From Sporosarcina sp. (GTDB lineage Bacteria; Bacillota; Bacilli; Bacillales_A; Planococcaceae): a DNA stretch of 44,714 bases. The stretch covers positions 1 through 44,714 of the forward strand of contig JARIBI010000014.1 of NCBI GenBank assembly GCA_029257435.1, in the 5' to 3' direction. The notes under the pieces are model-generated. The model was not told the origin of the DNA, ran no database searches, and saw only the letters and a program-made list of their open reading frames with translations. The translations under genes were made by a program, and so were the position numbers. Of this stretch, positions 8,746-17,093 are shown one piece after another (within the stretch, counting starts at the first letter, position 1; every line of letters begins with the position of its first letter).

Positions 8746-10029
8746 ATGGATGAAATGGAACAACTAAAAGAAATCGCCATACTCGTTGGGGTAGAAGAGC
8801 AAAACGATGACCATTTTGAATACGAATTAGAGGAACTTGGCAATCTTGCAGCGGCTGTAGGGGTAAAGGTTGTCGGAAGTGTTGTCCAAAAGTTAGAGCG
8901 GAAGCACCCGACAGGTTATATCGGTAAAGGAAAAATTGATGAAGTGCGTTTGTTTGCAGATGAAGCCGGCGCAAACTTAATCATTTTTAACGATGAGCTG
9001 TCTCCTTCGCAGTTACGGAACTTGGAGCGTGACCTGGAAGTAAAGATCATTGACCGGACAATGCTCATTCTCGATATATTTGCGAGAAGAGCGAGAACCC
9101 ACGAAGCGCGCATGCAAGTCGAGCTTGCAGAATTGCAATATACATTGCCAAGACTTGTAGGCTTGCGAGCATCACTCGGCCGGCAAGGCGGGGGCACTGG
9201 CGGAGGCTTCCAAAACAAAGGTGCGGGTGAGACTAAATTAGAACTCGATCGCCGTAAAATTGAAGAACAGATTGCGAAGTTGAGAAGAGAACTAGAAGGT
9301 ATGAAGCAACAGCGGGATGTCCAGCGGAAACAACGAAAACGCAGCGGAACACCTGTCGTTTCAATCGTTGGCTACACGAATGCCGGGAAATCCACGTTGA
9401 TGAACAGAATTCTTTCTGAAGCGGATGGAAACGAAGCGAAAACTGTGATGGAGAAGGACATGTTATTTGCAACACTGGACACATCAGTAAGAAGCGTAAC
9501 GCTGATAGATCGGAAACCATTCATCCTGACTGATACAGTAGGGTTTGTGGCGAAGCTGCCTCACCATCTCGTAAAAGCCTTCCGTTCTACATTGGAGGAA
9601 GCCCGTGAAGCAGACTTGCTATTGCACGTGGTAGACGTTTCAAATCCAGAGTACCGTCATATGATTGACATCACGAACAAGACACTTCAAGAAGTCGGTG
9701 TGGAAGACATCCCGACGCTGTATGTCTATAACAAATCGGATTTGGCAAATGACGTGGAGTTTCCACGCGTACAGGATGACCAGATTTGGCTTTCAGCGAA
9801 GACCGGTGCAGGAATTGATGAATTAGTGACGTTGATCGAGCACAAAGTCTATCAAAAACATATTACGTGTAAACTCCTCGTTCCATTTGACCGTGGAGAT
9901 TTGGTATCTTATTTAAATGAAGAGACCTATGTGAAGTCGACAGAGTATGAAGAAGAAGGCACTCTGATGGTTGTGGAGATGGACGAACGTGAACGAAAGA
10001 AACTTGAGGAATTCATCGTCAGCCATTAA
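8746..10029 (+). CDS. hflX: Ribosome-associated GTPase HflX
   Basis: The 427-residue protein is HflX, a GTPase that binds the large ribosomal subunit and splits stalled or hibernating ribosomes under heat or antibiotic stress. The N-terminal HflX domain (~1-130) includes ERKHPTGYIGKGKIDE and the SPSQLRNLE segment. The glycine-rich linker (SLGRQGGGTGGGFQNKGAG) and a coiled helix (~165-198) follow. The G domain shows G1 GYTNAGKST (209-217), G3 DTVGF and G4 NKSD. A C-terminal domain completes it. AAGAAGG lies 9-10 bases before the ATG. A strong terminator follows immediately. Assignment is secure. Confidence 0.96.
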   Translation: MDEMEQLKEIAILVGVEEQNDDHFEYELEELGNLAAAVGVKVVGSVVQKLERKHPTGYIGKGKIDEVRLFADEAGANLIIFNDELSPSQLRNLERDLEVKIIDRTMLILDIFARRARTHEARMQVELAELQYTLPRLVGLRASLGRQGGGTGGGFQNKGAGETKLELDRRKIEEQIAKLRRELEGMKQQRDVQRKQRKRSGTPVVSIVGYTNAGKSTLMNRILSEADGNEAKTVMEKDMLFATLDTSVRSVTLIDRKPFILTDTVGFVAKLPHHLVKAFRSTLEEAREADLLLHVVDVSNPEYRHMIDITNKTLQEVGVEDIPTLYVYNKSDLANDVEFPRVQDDQIWLSAKTGAGIDELVTLIEHKVYQKHITCKLLVPFDRGDLVSYLNEETYVKSTEYEEEGTLMVVEMDERERKKLEEFIVSH

Positions 10030-10033
10030 ACAG

Positions 10034-10076
10034 AAAAGAACGGCACTGCCAGTAATGGCGGTGCCGTTCTTTTTTT
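10034..10076 (+). terminator. Intrinsic terminator after hflX
   Basis: A GC-rich stem of about 15 bp (around 10036-10050 with 10057-10071, one T-G pair) with a six-base loop runs straight into eight T residues. It lies directly after the hflX stop codon. Confidence 0.92.
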
Positions 10077-10127
10077 CTATAAGAGAAAGGGGGTGGGATA
10101 GTAGTAGTATGCCCGCTTCCCGATTTC

Positions 10128-11846
10128 TTAAACCTGATGAAACTGATTTGCGTGTAATTTTGAGAAGATTCCGTTCTGAGCAACGAGTTCAGCGTACCCG
10201 CCATCTTCTGCAATCCCTTCAGGTGTGACAACAACGACACGGTCTGCATCGCGAATTGTTGCAAGTCTGTGAGCAATGACGAGAGTCGTTCGATTCGCAG
10301 AAAGCTCTGTAAGAGATTCTTGAATAATGCGCTCGGTTTCTGTATCGAGGGCGGAAGTTGCTTCATCCAAAATAAGAATTGGAGGATTTTTTAAGAACAT
10401 ACGCGCAATTGCGAGACGCTGTTTTTGGCCACCGGACAATTTTAACCCGCGTTCACCAATCTGCGTTTCATAACCATCAGGAAGATTGGAGATAAATTCT
10501 TCTAAATGGGCACGCTTTGCAGCTTCATAGATTGCATCGTCCGGAGCATTTAAATCACCGTACGCAATGTTCTCCTTGACGGTGCCGGTAAAGAGGAAAA
10601 CATCTTGTTGGACGATACCAATTTGACGGCGCAGCGAACGCTGACTCATATTGCGGATATCCATTCCGTCGATTGTAATCTGTCCTTCATTCACATCATA
10701 AAACCGCGGGATCAATGAACAAATCGTAGTCTTCCCTGCGCCGGAGGGTCCGACAAACGCAATGGTTTGTCCAGATTGTATCGACAAGCTCAGGTTGTTA
10801 AGCACAGGCTTTCCGCCATCATAACCAAAGGTGACATTTGATAATGTGATATCTCCGTTTAAGTGTGCGACGTCAATCGCATCGGGGATATCGATGATTT
10901 CCGGATCTTGGTTCAGCAAGTCCTGGAACCTGCTGAATCCAGCCATCCCTTTAGGATAGAGCTCCAGCAATGCGCTGATTTTATCTACGGGTTTAATGAG
11001 GATATTGACGAAAAGAATGAAGCTGACCAATTCTCCAATAGATAGTTTCTCCTGGATTGTAAACCACGCACCCACCACCAAAATAACGAGTGTGACAAGC
11101 CGTGTCATCATGTAAATGGAAGAAGTCGTCCAAGCCATTACGTTATATGCGACTAATTTGGCAATCCGGAAGTTGCCGTTGTCTTTTTGGAAACGAGCCA
11201 ATTCAAAACTTTCGTTTGTAAATGACTTTACGACTCTCGAGCCTGATACTGAATCTTCTACACGCCCATTCACTTCTGCAATTTTTCCATACATATTGAG
11301 CCAAGCCGAATTCATAGCTTTATTGCAGAAAGCGACTAAGACAATCAGGAAGGGCACCATAACAATTGCAATGAGAGCCAGTTCTGGATTGATGGAGTAC
11401 ATGAGGATGAATGCACCTATGATGGTCATGATTGCGATGAACGCATCTTCGGGTCCGTGATGGGCAAGCTCTCCGATGTCGAAAAGATCTGTTGTGATCC
11501 GCGTCATAATATGTCCCGTTTTGGTATTATCAAAGAATCGGAACGACTGCTTTTGAACATGGTTGAACAGTTTTTCGCGCATATCGGTTTCGATATTAAT
11601 GCCCAGTTTGTGTCCAAGATAGCTGACAATGTATTGAAGGAATGTGCTGAATAGATAGATGACGAGCAGCAAAATACCAACTGTAGTAATCAAGCCCCAA
11701 TCACGATCAGGCAAGAGTTTGTCAATGAACCCTTGAACGGCAAGTGGGAATGCCAGTTCAAGCAGCGCGACAAATACAGCACTCGAGAAATCGATTATAA
11801 AAAGTCTTTTGTGCGGTTTGTAATAGGAGAAAAACTGTTTCAGCAT
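10128..11846 (-). CDS. ABC exporter half-transporter (multidrug/lipid type)
   Basis: This 572-residue protein fuses a six-helix exporter membrane domain (residues ~15-320) to an ATPase domain (~335-572). The ATPase has Walker A GPSGAGKTT, signature LSGGQKQR, Walker B LILDEATSALD and H-loop VIAHRLAT, so the protein is complete and should work as a homodimer or with a partner. The substrate is unknown; relatives are annotated as multidrug or lipid exporters. I prefer the ATG at 11844-11846, which has AAAGGA eight bases upstream and gives the usual MLKQFFSYYKPHK start; a longer frame lacks a site. It converges on hflX and is divergent from the lipoprotein gene. Confidence 0.9.
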   Translation of the reverse strand: MLKQFFSYYKPHKRLFIIDFSSAVFVALLELAFPLAVQGFIDKLLPDRDWGLITTVGILLLVIYLFSTFLQYIVSYLGHKLGINIETDMREKLFNHVQKQSFRFFDNTKTGHIMTRITTDLFDIGELAHHGPEDAFIAIMTIIGAFILMYSINPELALIAIVMVPFLIVLVAFCNKAMNSAWLNMYGKIAEVNGRVEDSVSGSRVVKSFTNESFELARFQKDNGNFRIAKLVAYNVMAWTTSSIYMMTRLVTLVILVVGAWFTIQEKLSIGELVSFILFVNILIKPVDKISALLELYPKGMAGFSRFQDLLNQDPEIIDIPDAIDVAHLNGDITLSNVTFGYDGGKPVLNNLSLSIQSGQTIAFVGPSGAGKTTICSLIPRFYDVNEGQITIDGMDIRNMSQRSLRRQIGIVQQDVFLFTGTVKENIAYGDLNAPDDAIYEAAKRAHLEEFISNLPDGYETQIGERGLKLSGGQKQRLAIARMFLKNPPILILDEATSALDTETERIIQESLTELSANRTTLVIAHRLATIRDADRVVVVTPEGIAEDGGYAELVAQNGIFSKLHANQFHQV

Positions 11847-12065
11847 GATATCCGTCCTTTTTGCAATTTTAGAGTTAGTATACATGGTTTAATAGAAAAG
11901 TTCGACATAACTCTCCGAATGTTCTTAAACCCGGGACTTTTGTTGGGAATATAGGGTGTGGATTAAAAGGAGGATTTTAAGAACTCTTGAAAAAATTCTG
12001 AAACCGAACGGATTTACTGTCGTAGACTAATATGTAATCTAGTTTCTAAAAAAGGAGAAGATTTC

Positions 12066-12971
12066 ATGAAAAAATGGACAAAAGGAATTGCAGCGGGCTT
12101 GCTCGTGCTTGCGCTTGGTGCGTGTGGATCAGCAGAAGAGCCAAATGTAAAAGCGGATGCAAATACAGATACGGCCAGTAAGGGCAAAGAAACGGGTAAG
12201 GAAGTTGAAAAAAATGAACTCACTGCTCAAGAGGTTTATCAAAAGTCGTTAGAAGCCTCTGAATCAATTAAAAGCATGCATGCAGATTTTGCAATCGAAC
12301 AAAATTTGAAGACCACAGATGAAGAACCGATGAGCATGAAGAATACTATTTCAATAACGATGGATATGGTAACGGAGCCGATGTCTCTTCATCAGAAAAT
12401 GGAGATGGTTGGCGATGCAGAGGAAAACATGGACCTTGAAATGTATGGGGCAGGGGATGAACTGTACCTTCAGACACCAGATATGGAGGGCGACTGGATT
12501 TTCGTTCCGGTTGAAATGCAAGAAGAAATGCTTGCGGGAATGGACAGCTCCAATGCAATGATGGACTTGGAAGTGTTTAAAGACTTTACGAAAGAGTTTA
12601 CGCTTGAAGAATCAGGTGATGAATATATTTTGAACTTATCCGCCGCAGGTGATAAATTCAGCGGACTCTTAAAGGAACTCATGGATCAAACTTCCGTAGC
12701 CGGGCAGGAAATGGGAGATGAAGAAGGAGCACTTGAAAACATAGATGTGAAAAAAATTGACCTCACTCTTCACCTGGACAAAGAAACATACTATACGAAT
12801 TCGTTTGACATGAAACTGGACGCGATTATGGATATAGCCGGCTATCGGACAGTGACTATCCAGAATATCAATGCCAAGATGAGCAAAGTGAATGAGCTTG
12901 AGGAAATCGTAATTCCAGACGAAGTGCGCAGCAACGCGTATGATATGTCTGGAAATAAGATTGGAGAATAA
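12066..12971 (+). CDS. Secreted lipoprotein, DUF6612-like
   Basis: The 301-residue precursor has a lipoprotein signal: basic start, hydrophobic core GLLVLALGAC with the lipidated Cys20. A disordered, Asp/Lys/Thr-rich linker follows (~22-52). The mature part is rich in Met and acidic residues and looks like the curved LolA/LppX-type beta-sheet proteins of Bacilli annotated as DUF6612. It should sit on the outer face of the membrane. AAAAAGGAG is eight to nine bases before the ATG. It is a single gene with its own terminator. A ligand or function is not known to me. Confidence 0.82.
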   Translation: MKKWTKGIAAGLLVLALGACGSAEEPNVKADANTDTASKGKETGKEVEKNELTAQEVYQKSLEASESIKSMHADFAIEQNLKTTDEEPMSMKNTISITMDMVTEPMSLHQKMEMVGDAEENMDLEMYGAGDELYLQTPDMEGDWIFVPVEMQEEMLAGMDSSNAMMDLEVFKDFTKEFTLEESGDEYILNLSAAGDKFSGLLKELMDQTSVAGQEMGDEEGALENIDVKKIDLTLHLDKETYYTNSFDMKLDAIMDIAGYRTVTIQNINAKMSKVNELEEIVIPDEVRSNAYDMSGNKIGE

Positions 12972-12983
12972 GAGCACTAATAA

Positions 12984-13027
12984 AACAGGCTGGGAGAATA
13001 TGATCGATTCCCCCAGCTTGTTTTTTT
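12984..13027 (+). terminator. Intrinsic terminator after the lipoprotein gene
   Basis: A 16-position stem with one mismatch and one G-T pair (12984-12999 / 13007-13022) is followed by a run of seven T residues at 13021-13027. Confidence 0.88.
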
Positions 13028-13108
13028 GCGTCTGATTTTTCTTTTGGGACACCAAGTATTTTACATCATTCTCATTACAAACCCATTCTCACCTTGTTCG
13101 GGATTAAG

Positions 13109-13123
13109 TGAGAATCATTGTCA
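13109..13123. promoter_or_regulatory. Fur box-like palindrome 1 upstream of the siderophore importer
   Basis: TGAGAATCATTGTCA matches 13 of 15 positions of the Bacillus 7-1-7 Fur core TGATAATNATTATCA. The two differences are placed symmetrically. It lies nine bases upstream of the -35 box. Confidence 0.75.
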
Positions 13124-13131
13124 GTTATCTG

Positions 13132-13159
13132 TTGACTTCCAATTTGCATTTGCTATAAT
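13132..13159 (+). promoter_or_regulatory. Sigma-A promoter of the fpb/ycl operon
   Basis: TTGACT (13132-13137), a 16-bp spacer and TATAAT (13154-13159) form a near-consensus promoter. Transcription should start near 13166, some 70 bases before the first gene. Confidence 0.82.
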
Positions 13160-13175
13160 GGGACTTGCGGCTAAC

Positions 13176-13190
13176 TGATAATTGTTTTCA
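13176..13190. promoter_or_regulatory. Fur box-like palindrome 2, downstream of the promoter
   Basis: TGATAATTGTTTTCA matches 13 of 15 positions of the same Fur core. It lies just downstream of the expected transcription start, so the promoter is bracketed by two Fur-type sites. Confidence 0.75.
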
Positions 13191-13235
13191 TTTAAGCAAT
13201 TCGAGTCCGCAAATATCTAGATATCGGAGTTCTTC

Positions 13236-14186
13236 ATGAAGAAACGTTATTTGATGATTGCGCTAATTCTCCTCTCGCTGCTTTCTTTGTTTGTGGGAGT
13301 GAGCCATATTTCACCGAAAGACCTGCTGGACTTCCGCTCTGAGGAAACTGAAATCTTTCTCATTAGCCGACTGCCTCGATTACTTGCGATTTTGCTTGCA
13401 GGTGCAGGAATGAGTATTACGGGTCTGATCATGCAGCAGCTCAGCCGCAACAAATTCGTATCTCCGACAACGGCGGGTACTTTGGATGCTGCTAAGCTTG
13501 GAATTCTCGTTTCAATGTTGTTGTTTACGGATACCTCAACCATTGAGAAAATGCTCGTCGCATTTGCGTTTGCGTTAGGCGGCACCTTGTTGTTCATGAA
13601 AATATTAGACCAAGTTAAATTTAAAGATGCTATTTTCATACCGCTTGTAGGTCTCATGTTCGGTAATATATTATCGTCGATCACTACGTTTTTTGCTTAC
13701 AAAGCAAATGTGATTCAAAACATGTCCTCCTGGCTTCAGGGAGATTTCTCTCTCATTATGAAAGGCCGTTACGAATTACTATACATAAGTATCCCCGTTC
13801 TCATCATTACCTATCTCTATGCAAACCGGTTTACGGTAGCTGGAATGGGAGAGGACTTCTCTAAAAATTTGGGGCTGGCTTATCGAAGGATTGTGAACAT
13901 CGGGCTGATATTAGTCGCATTAATTACGACGACTGTCGTTTTGACTGTGGGTGTTATTCCGTTCCTAGGACTTATCATCCCTAATATTGTTTCCATTATT
14001 AAAGGAGACAATTTGGAAAAAACATTGCCGCATACAGCTATGCTAGGCGCGATTTTTTTACTCGTGTGTGACATTCTCGGACGGGTCATTATTTATCCTT
14101 ATGAGATTTCAATTAGCTTAATGGTAGGCGTTATCGGCAGCGCAATCTTCCTCTATATGCTGTTTAGGAGGAAAGTCTATGCGTAA
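13236..14186 (+). CDS. yclN: Siderophore ABC importer permease (FpbN/YclN-like)
   Basis: The 316-residue FecCD-family permease has about nine to ten hydrophobic segments and should form one half of the membrane channel for a ferric siderophore. It closely resembles B. subtilis YclN (FpbN): LPRLLAILLAGAGMSITGLIMQQLSRNKFVSPTTAGT, split here as the conserved TM2 region, LQGDFSLIMKGRYELLY, and the cytoplasmic loop GMGEDFSKNLGLAYRRIVN that contacts the ATPase. In B. subtilis the YclNOPQ system imports petrobactin. GGAG lies seven bases before the ATG. It is first in a four-gene operon and overlaps the next gene by eight bases. Confidence 0.93.
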   Translation: MKKRYLMIALILLSLLSLFVGVSHISPKDLLDFRSEETEIFLISRLPRLLAILLAGAGMSITGLIMQQLSRNKFVSPTTAGTLDAAKLGILVSMLLFTDTSTIEKMLVAFAFALGGTLLFMKILDQVKFKDAIFIPLVGLMFGNILSSITTFFAYKANVIQNMSSWLQGDFSLIMKGRYELLYISIPVLIITYLYANRFTVAGMGEDFSKNLGLAYRRIVNIGLILVALITTTVVLTVGVIPFLGLIIPNIVSIIKGDNLEKTLPHTAMLGAIFLLVCDILGRVIIYPYEISISLMVGVIGSAIFLYMLFRRKVYA

Positions 14187-15129
14187 TCGTACAAAATTGC
14201 TTATACTCGCTGTTGCTGCTCTAGTATTTTGCGGACTGTATTTGTTCCAAGGATTGAATGGGAGTTATGATTATGCGTTGCCGCGACGAGGTATTAAAGT
14301 CGTTGCCATGGCATTAACTGGTGTAGCGATTGCGTATTCGACAGTTATCTTCCAAACAATTACGCACAACCGTATTTTGACACCAAGTATTATGGGACTC
14401 GATTCCCTGTATATCTTGCTGCAAACCGTGCTGATCTTTTTCCTTGGGTCCACCCACGTCACAATTGTAAATAAGCAAGTGAACTTTGTGTTATCCGTCG
14501 GTGCAATGGTCGTCTTCGCCCTGCTGCTTTATCAGTTCTTATTTAAAGCAGGAAAGCGTCCAATCTACTTTCTGTTACTCGTTGGGATTATCGTTGGTAC
14601 CTTTTTCCAGAGTATCTCAACGTTTTTGCAAGTACTGATAGACCCGAACGAATTTTTGAGGGTGCAAGACAAATCCTTCGCCAGCTTCAATAACATTAAT
14701 GGAGATCTAGTCTGGTGGTCCCTGGGAATCCTGATCATTACACTTATCATTGGGTGGCGGAAGTTCAACGAATTGGATGTCCTGTCACTCGGTCGTGATA
14801 CAGCCATTAACCTGGGTGTCAATCACGATAGTATCGTTAAAACGATGCTTATCCTATCTTCAGTTCTGATTGCTGTATCGACGGCGCTCGTTGGTCCGAT
14901 TACATTTTTCGGGCTCATCGTTGCCAATCTGTCCTATCAGTTTTTCAAAACATACAAGCACTCAATTTTGATTGCGGGTGCTTCCGTCATGAGTATCATT
15001 GCGCTAGTTGGCGGACAGTGGGTTGTTGAAAGAGTATTCACTTTCTCGACAACGCTAAGCGTCATCATTAACTTCGTTGGTGGAGCATACTTCATCTACT
15101 TACTATTAAAGGAGAGTCGATCTGCATGA
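14179..15129 (+). CDS. yclO: Siderophore ABC importer permease (FpbO/YclO-like)
   Basis: This second FecCD-type permease (316 residues) pairs with the upstream product to make the heterodimeric channel. It shows the usual hydrophobic segments and TPSIMGLDSLYILLQT and LGRDTAINLGVNHDSIV, the latter being the coupling loop. A clear AGGAGG lies seven bases before the ATG, inside the end of yclN. Its stop codon overlaps the ATG region of the ATPase gene by four bases, so translation of the operon is probably coupled. Confidence 0.93.
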   Translation: MRNRTKLLILAVAALVFCGLYLFQGLNGSYDYALPRRGIKVVAMALTGVAIAYSTVIFQTITHNRILTPSIMGLDSLYILLQTVLIFFLGSTHVTIVNKQVNFVLSVGAMVVFALLLYQFLFKAGKRPIYFLLLVGIIVGTFFQSISTFLQVLIDPNEFLRVQDKSFASFNNINGDLVWWSLGILIITLIIGWRKFNELDVLSLGRDTAINLGVNHDSIVKTMLILSSVLIAVSTALVGPITFFGLIVANLSYQFFKTYKHSILIAGASVMSIIALVGGQWVVERVFTFSTTLSVIINFVGGAYFIYLLLKESRSA

Positions 15130-15887
15130 TCCAGGTTCGAGAATTGACAAAAGCCTATGGGAATAAAGCAGTCGTTGAAAAAGTGAGCGTGGATATTCAT
15201 CCAGGTAAAATTACTTCTTTCATCGGACCGAACGGAGCAGGCAAGTCGACGCTTTTGTCCATGGTAAGCCGGCTGCTGGATGCAGACACAGGTGAAGTGC
15301 TCGTTGACAACAACAACGTTAAAAAGATGAAGTCCAATGACTTTTCTAAACGCGTGTCCATTTTGAAGCAATCGAACTTCATGAACGTCCGGTTAACAAT
15401 CCGTGAACTCGTATCGTTCGGTCGTTTCCCGCATTCCAAAGGACGTCTGCAAGCTGAAGACATCCAAATCGTAAATCAGGCACTCGACTATATGGACTTA
15501 ATGAGTATGCAAGATATGTACTTAGAAGAGCTGTCGGGCGGTCAAAGACAGCGTGCGTTCATCGCAATGGTCATCGCGCAAGATACAGATTACATCTTGC
15601 TGGATGAACCATTGAATAACTTGGACATGAAACACTCCGTTCAAATTATGAAGATTTTACGCCGCCTTGTAGATGAACTCGGCAAAACGGTTGTCATCGT
15701 TCTTCACGACATCAACTTTGCTTCTGTCTATTCAGATCGCATTGTCGCTTTAAAAGAAGGCCGCGTCGTCAAAGATGGTCCGACGAACGATATTATAAAC
15801 TCAGAATCTCTTCGGGAAATCTATGACATGGATATCCCGATTCAGCAGATGAACAATTGTCGCATCTGTGTGTATTTCAACTCATAA
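15126..15887 (+). CDS. yclP: Siderophore ABC importer ATPase (FpbP/YclP-like)
   Basis: The 253-residue cytoplasmic ATPase drives the importer. It has Walker A GPNGAGKST, Q-loop at ILKQSNFMN, signature LSGGQRQRAFIAM, Walker B YILLDEPLNNLDM and the switch histidine in VLHDINFA. Length and sequence match the FepC/YclP group. It lies between the permease and binding-protein genes, overlapping yclO by four bases and preceding yclQ by 22. Confidence 0.95.
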   Translation: MIQVRELTKAYGNKAVVEKVSVDIHPGKITSFIGPNGAGKSTLLSMVSRLLDADTGEVLVDNNNVKKMKSNDFSKRVSILKQSNFMNVRLTIRELVSFGRFPHSKGRLQAEDIQIVNQALDYMDLMSMQDMYLEELSGGQRQRAFIAMVIAQDTDYILLDEPLNNLDMKHSVQIMKILRRLVDELGKTVVIVLHDINFASVYSDRIVALKEGRVVKDGPTNDIINSESLREIYDMDIPIQQMNNCRICVYFNS

Positions 15888-15909
15888 AACAAAAGGATGG
15901 TAGATAGTC

Positions 15910-16887
15910 ATGAAAAAACTTACAGTGCTATTAATGGCATTCGCATTGATGCTCGTTCTAGCAGCATGCGGATCTAAAGATGAAGAAAAGAAACCAGAAG
16001 CAAGCAACTCAGGATCAGACAATGCATCTGAAAGCAGTGAAGCAGCAGAAACAAAAGAAATGACGTTCAAACATGAGCTTGGCGAAGCAACATTGGAAGA
16101 TACTCCGAAAACAGTAGCAGTATTCGACTTCGGCGTGCTTGATACATTAGACGAATTAGGCGTTGAAGTTGCCGGTGTTCCACAAGCAACGATGCCTGCA
16201 TACTTAGAGAAATACGCTGGTGACGATTACACAAACCTAGGCAGCTTGAAAGAGCCTGACTTTGAAGCACTTCATGCGATGAAGCCAGACGTAATTTTCA
16301 TCTCTGGCCGTCAAGCAGACTTGTACGATCAATTTGAAGAAATCGCACCGACTATCTACATGGGAATCGACACTGCAAACTACATGGATTCATTTAAGAA
16401 GAATATGGACATTATCGCTCAAATCTTCGATAAAGAAGATGAAATGAAGTCAGAACTTGCTGATGTAGAAAAGCTAATTGAAGACATTCACACAAAAGCT
16501 TCTGAAACAGACAGCAAAGCATTGATTACGCTTGCGACTGAAGGAAAAGTAAGTGCATATGGACCAAGCTCACGTTTTGGGTTGATCCACGATGTATTTG
16601 GTTTTACACCGGCGGATGAAGGAATTGAAGCATCTACACACGGCCAGAATATTACGTTTGAATATATTCTAGAAACAAATCCCGATATTCTTTTCGTGAT
16701 TGACCGCGATGCAGCAATTGGTAAAGGCGCGAATGCTAAAAAGACAATTGAAAATGGTCTTGTAAAGAAAACAAATGCTTTCAAGAATGGTAAGATTGTT
16801 TATCTTGACGGAGAATACTGGTACCTTTCTGGCGGCGGATTGAAGTCAATGAAAGAAATGATCAAAGAGGTTGAAGCAGGACTATAA
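15910..16887 (+). CDS. yclQ: Siderophore-binding lipoprotein (FpbQ/YclQ-like)
   Basis: The 325-residue precursor has a lipobox VLAAC with Cys20 and a charged linker (~22-50). The rest is a class III periplasmic-binding-protein fold of the FhuD/TroA type: AVFDFGVLDTLDELGVEV, LGSLKEPDFEALHAMKPD, YGPSSRFGLIHDVFG and YWYLSGGGLKSMKEM match YclQ. In B. subtilis the counterpart binds ferric petrobactin and its precursor 3,4-dihydroxybenzoate; the ligand here is inferred from that. It is the last gene of the operon, with a terminator ten bases after the stop. No siderophore biosynthesis genes are nearby, so uptake of foreign siderophores is likely. Confidence 0.93.
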   Translation: MKKLTVLLMAFALMLVLAACGSKDEEKKPEASNSGSDNASESSEAAETKEMTFKHELGEATLEDTPKTVAVFDFGVLDTLDELGVEVAGVPQATMPAYLEKYAGDDYTNLGSLKEPDFEALHAMKPDVIFISGRQADLYDQFEEIAPTIYMGIDTANYMDSFKKNMDIIAQIFDKEDEMKSELADVEKLIEDIHTKASETDSKALITLATEGKVSAYGPSSRFGLIHDVFGFTPADEGIEASTHGQNITFEYILETNPDILFVIDRDAAIGKGANAKKTIENGLVKKTNAFKNGKIVYLDGEYWYLSGGGLKSMKEMIKEVEAGL

Positions 16888-16895
16888 TTTTATGA

Positions 16896-16929
16896 AAAAG
16901 ACCGATTCCACACGTGGAATCGGTCTTTT
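16896..16929 (+). terminator. Intrinsic terminator of the siderophore importer operon
   Basis: An inverted repeat of 16 bases per arm (16896-16911 / 16914-16929) around a CACGTG centre ends in TTTT. It starts eight bases after the yclQ stop codon. Confidence 0.82.
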
Positions 16930-16984
16930 GGTGTCTGCCGGAGGAGTCTCCGCTATGCTACACTTTAAGCATCGGTTAAACGGT

Positions 16985-17026
16985 GTTGATTTGCGCTGCA
17001 GGCGGACGCTTTCCGCTCCAATCAAC
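16985..17026. repeat. Shortened, inverted copy of the intergenic repeat
   Basis: On the minus strand this reads GTTGATTGGAGCGGAA then AGCGTCCGCCTGCAGCGC and AATCAAC: the left end of the 7783-7908 element joined directly to its right end, with about 85 internal bases missing. A further fragment reminiscent of the missing interior (gagactcctccggc on the minus strand) lies nearby at about 16937-16955. It sits between the yclQ terminator and the FapA gene. Confidence 0.65.
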
Positions 17027-17093
17027 GGATACTCTTATAAAAAAGTAATTGAGATGGAGCGTAAGCATAAGAACGAAGAGAGTGGGAAATGGT

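Noticed and set aside
11950-12050. GGAGG at about 11970 followed by a TTG and a four-codon frame before the lipoprotein gene
   Set aside because: The spacing of 13 bases is too long and the frame too short to support a leader peptide.
13247-13684. Long antisense frame within yclN and many similar shadows in other genes
   Set aside because: They lie opposite strongly supported genes, have no ribosome sites and no recognisable domains.
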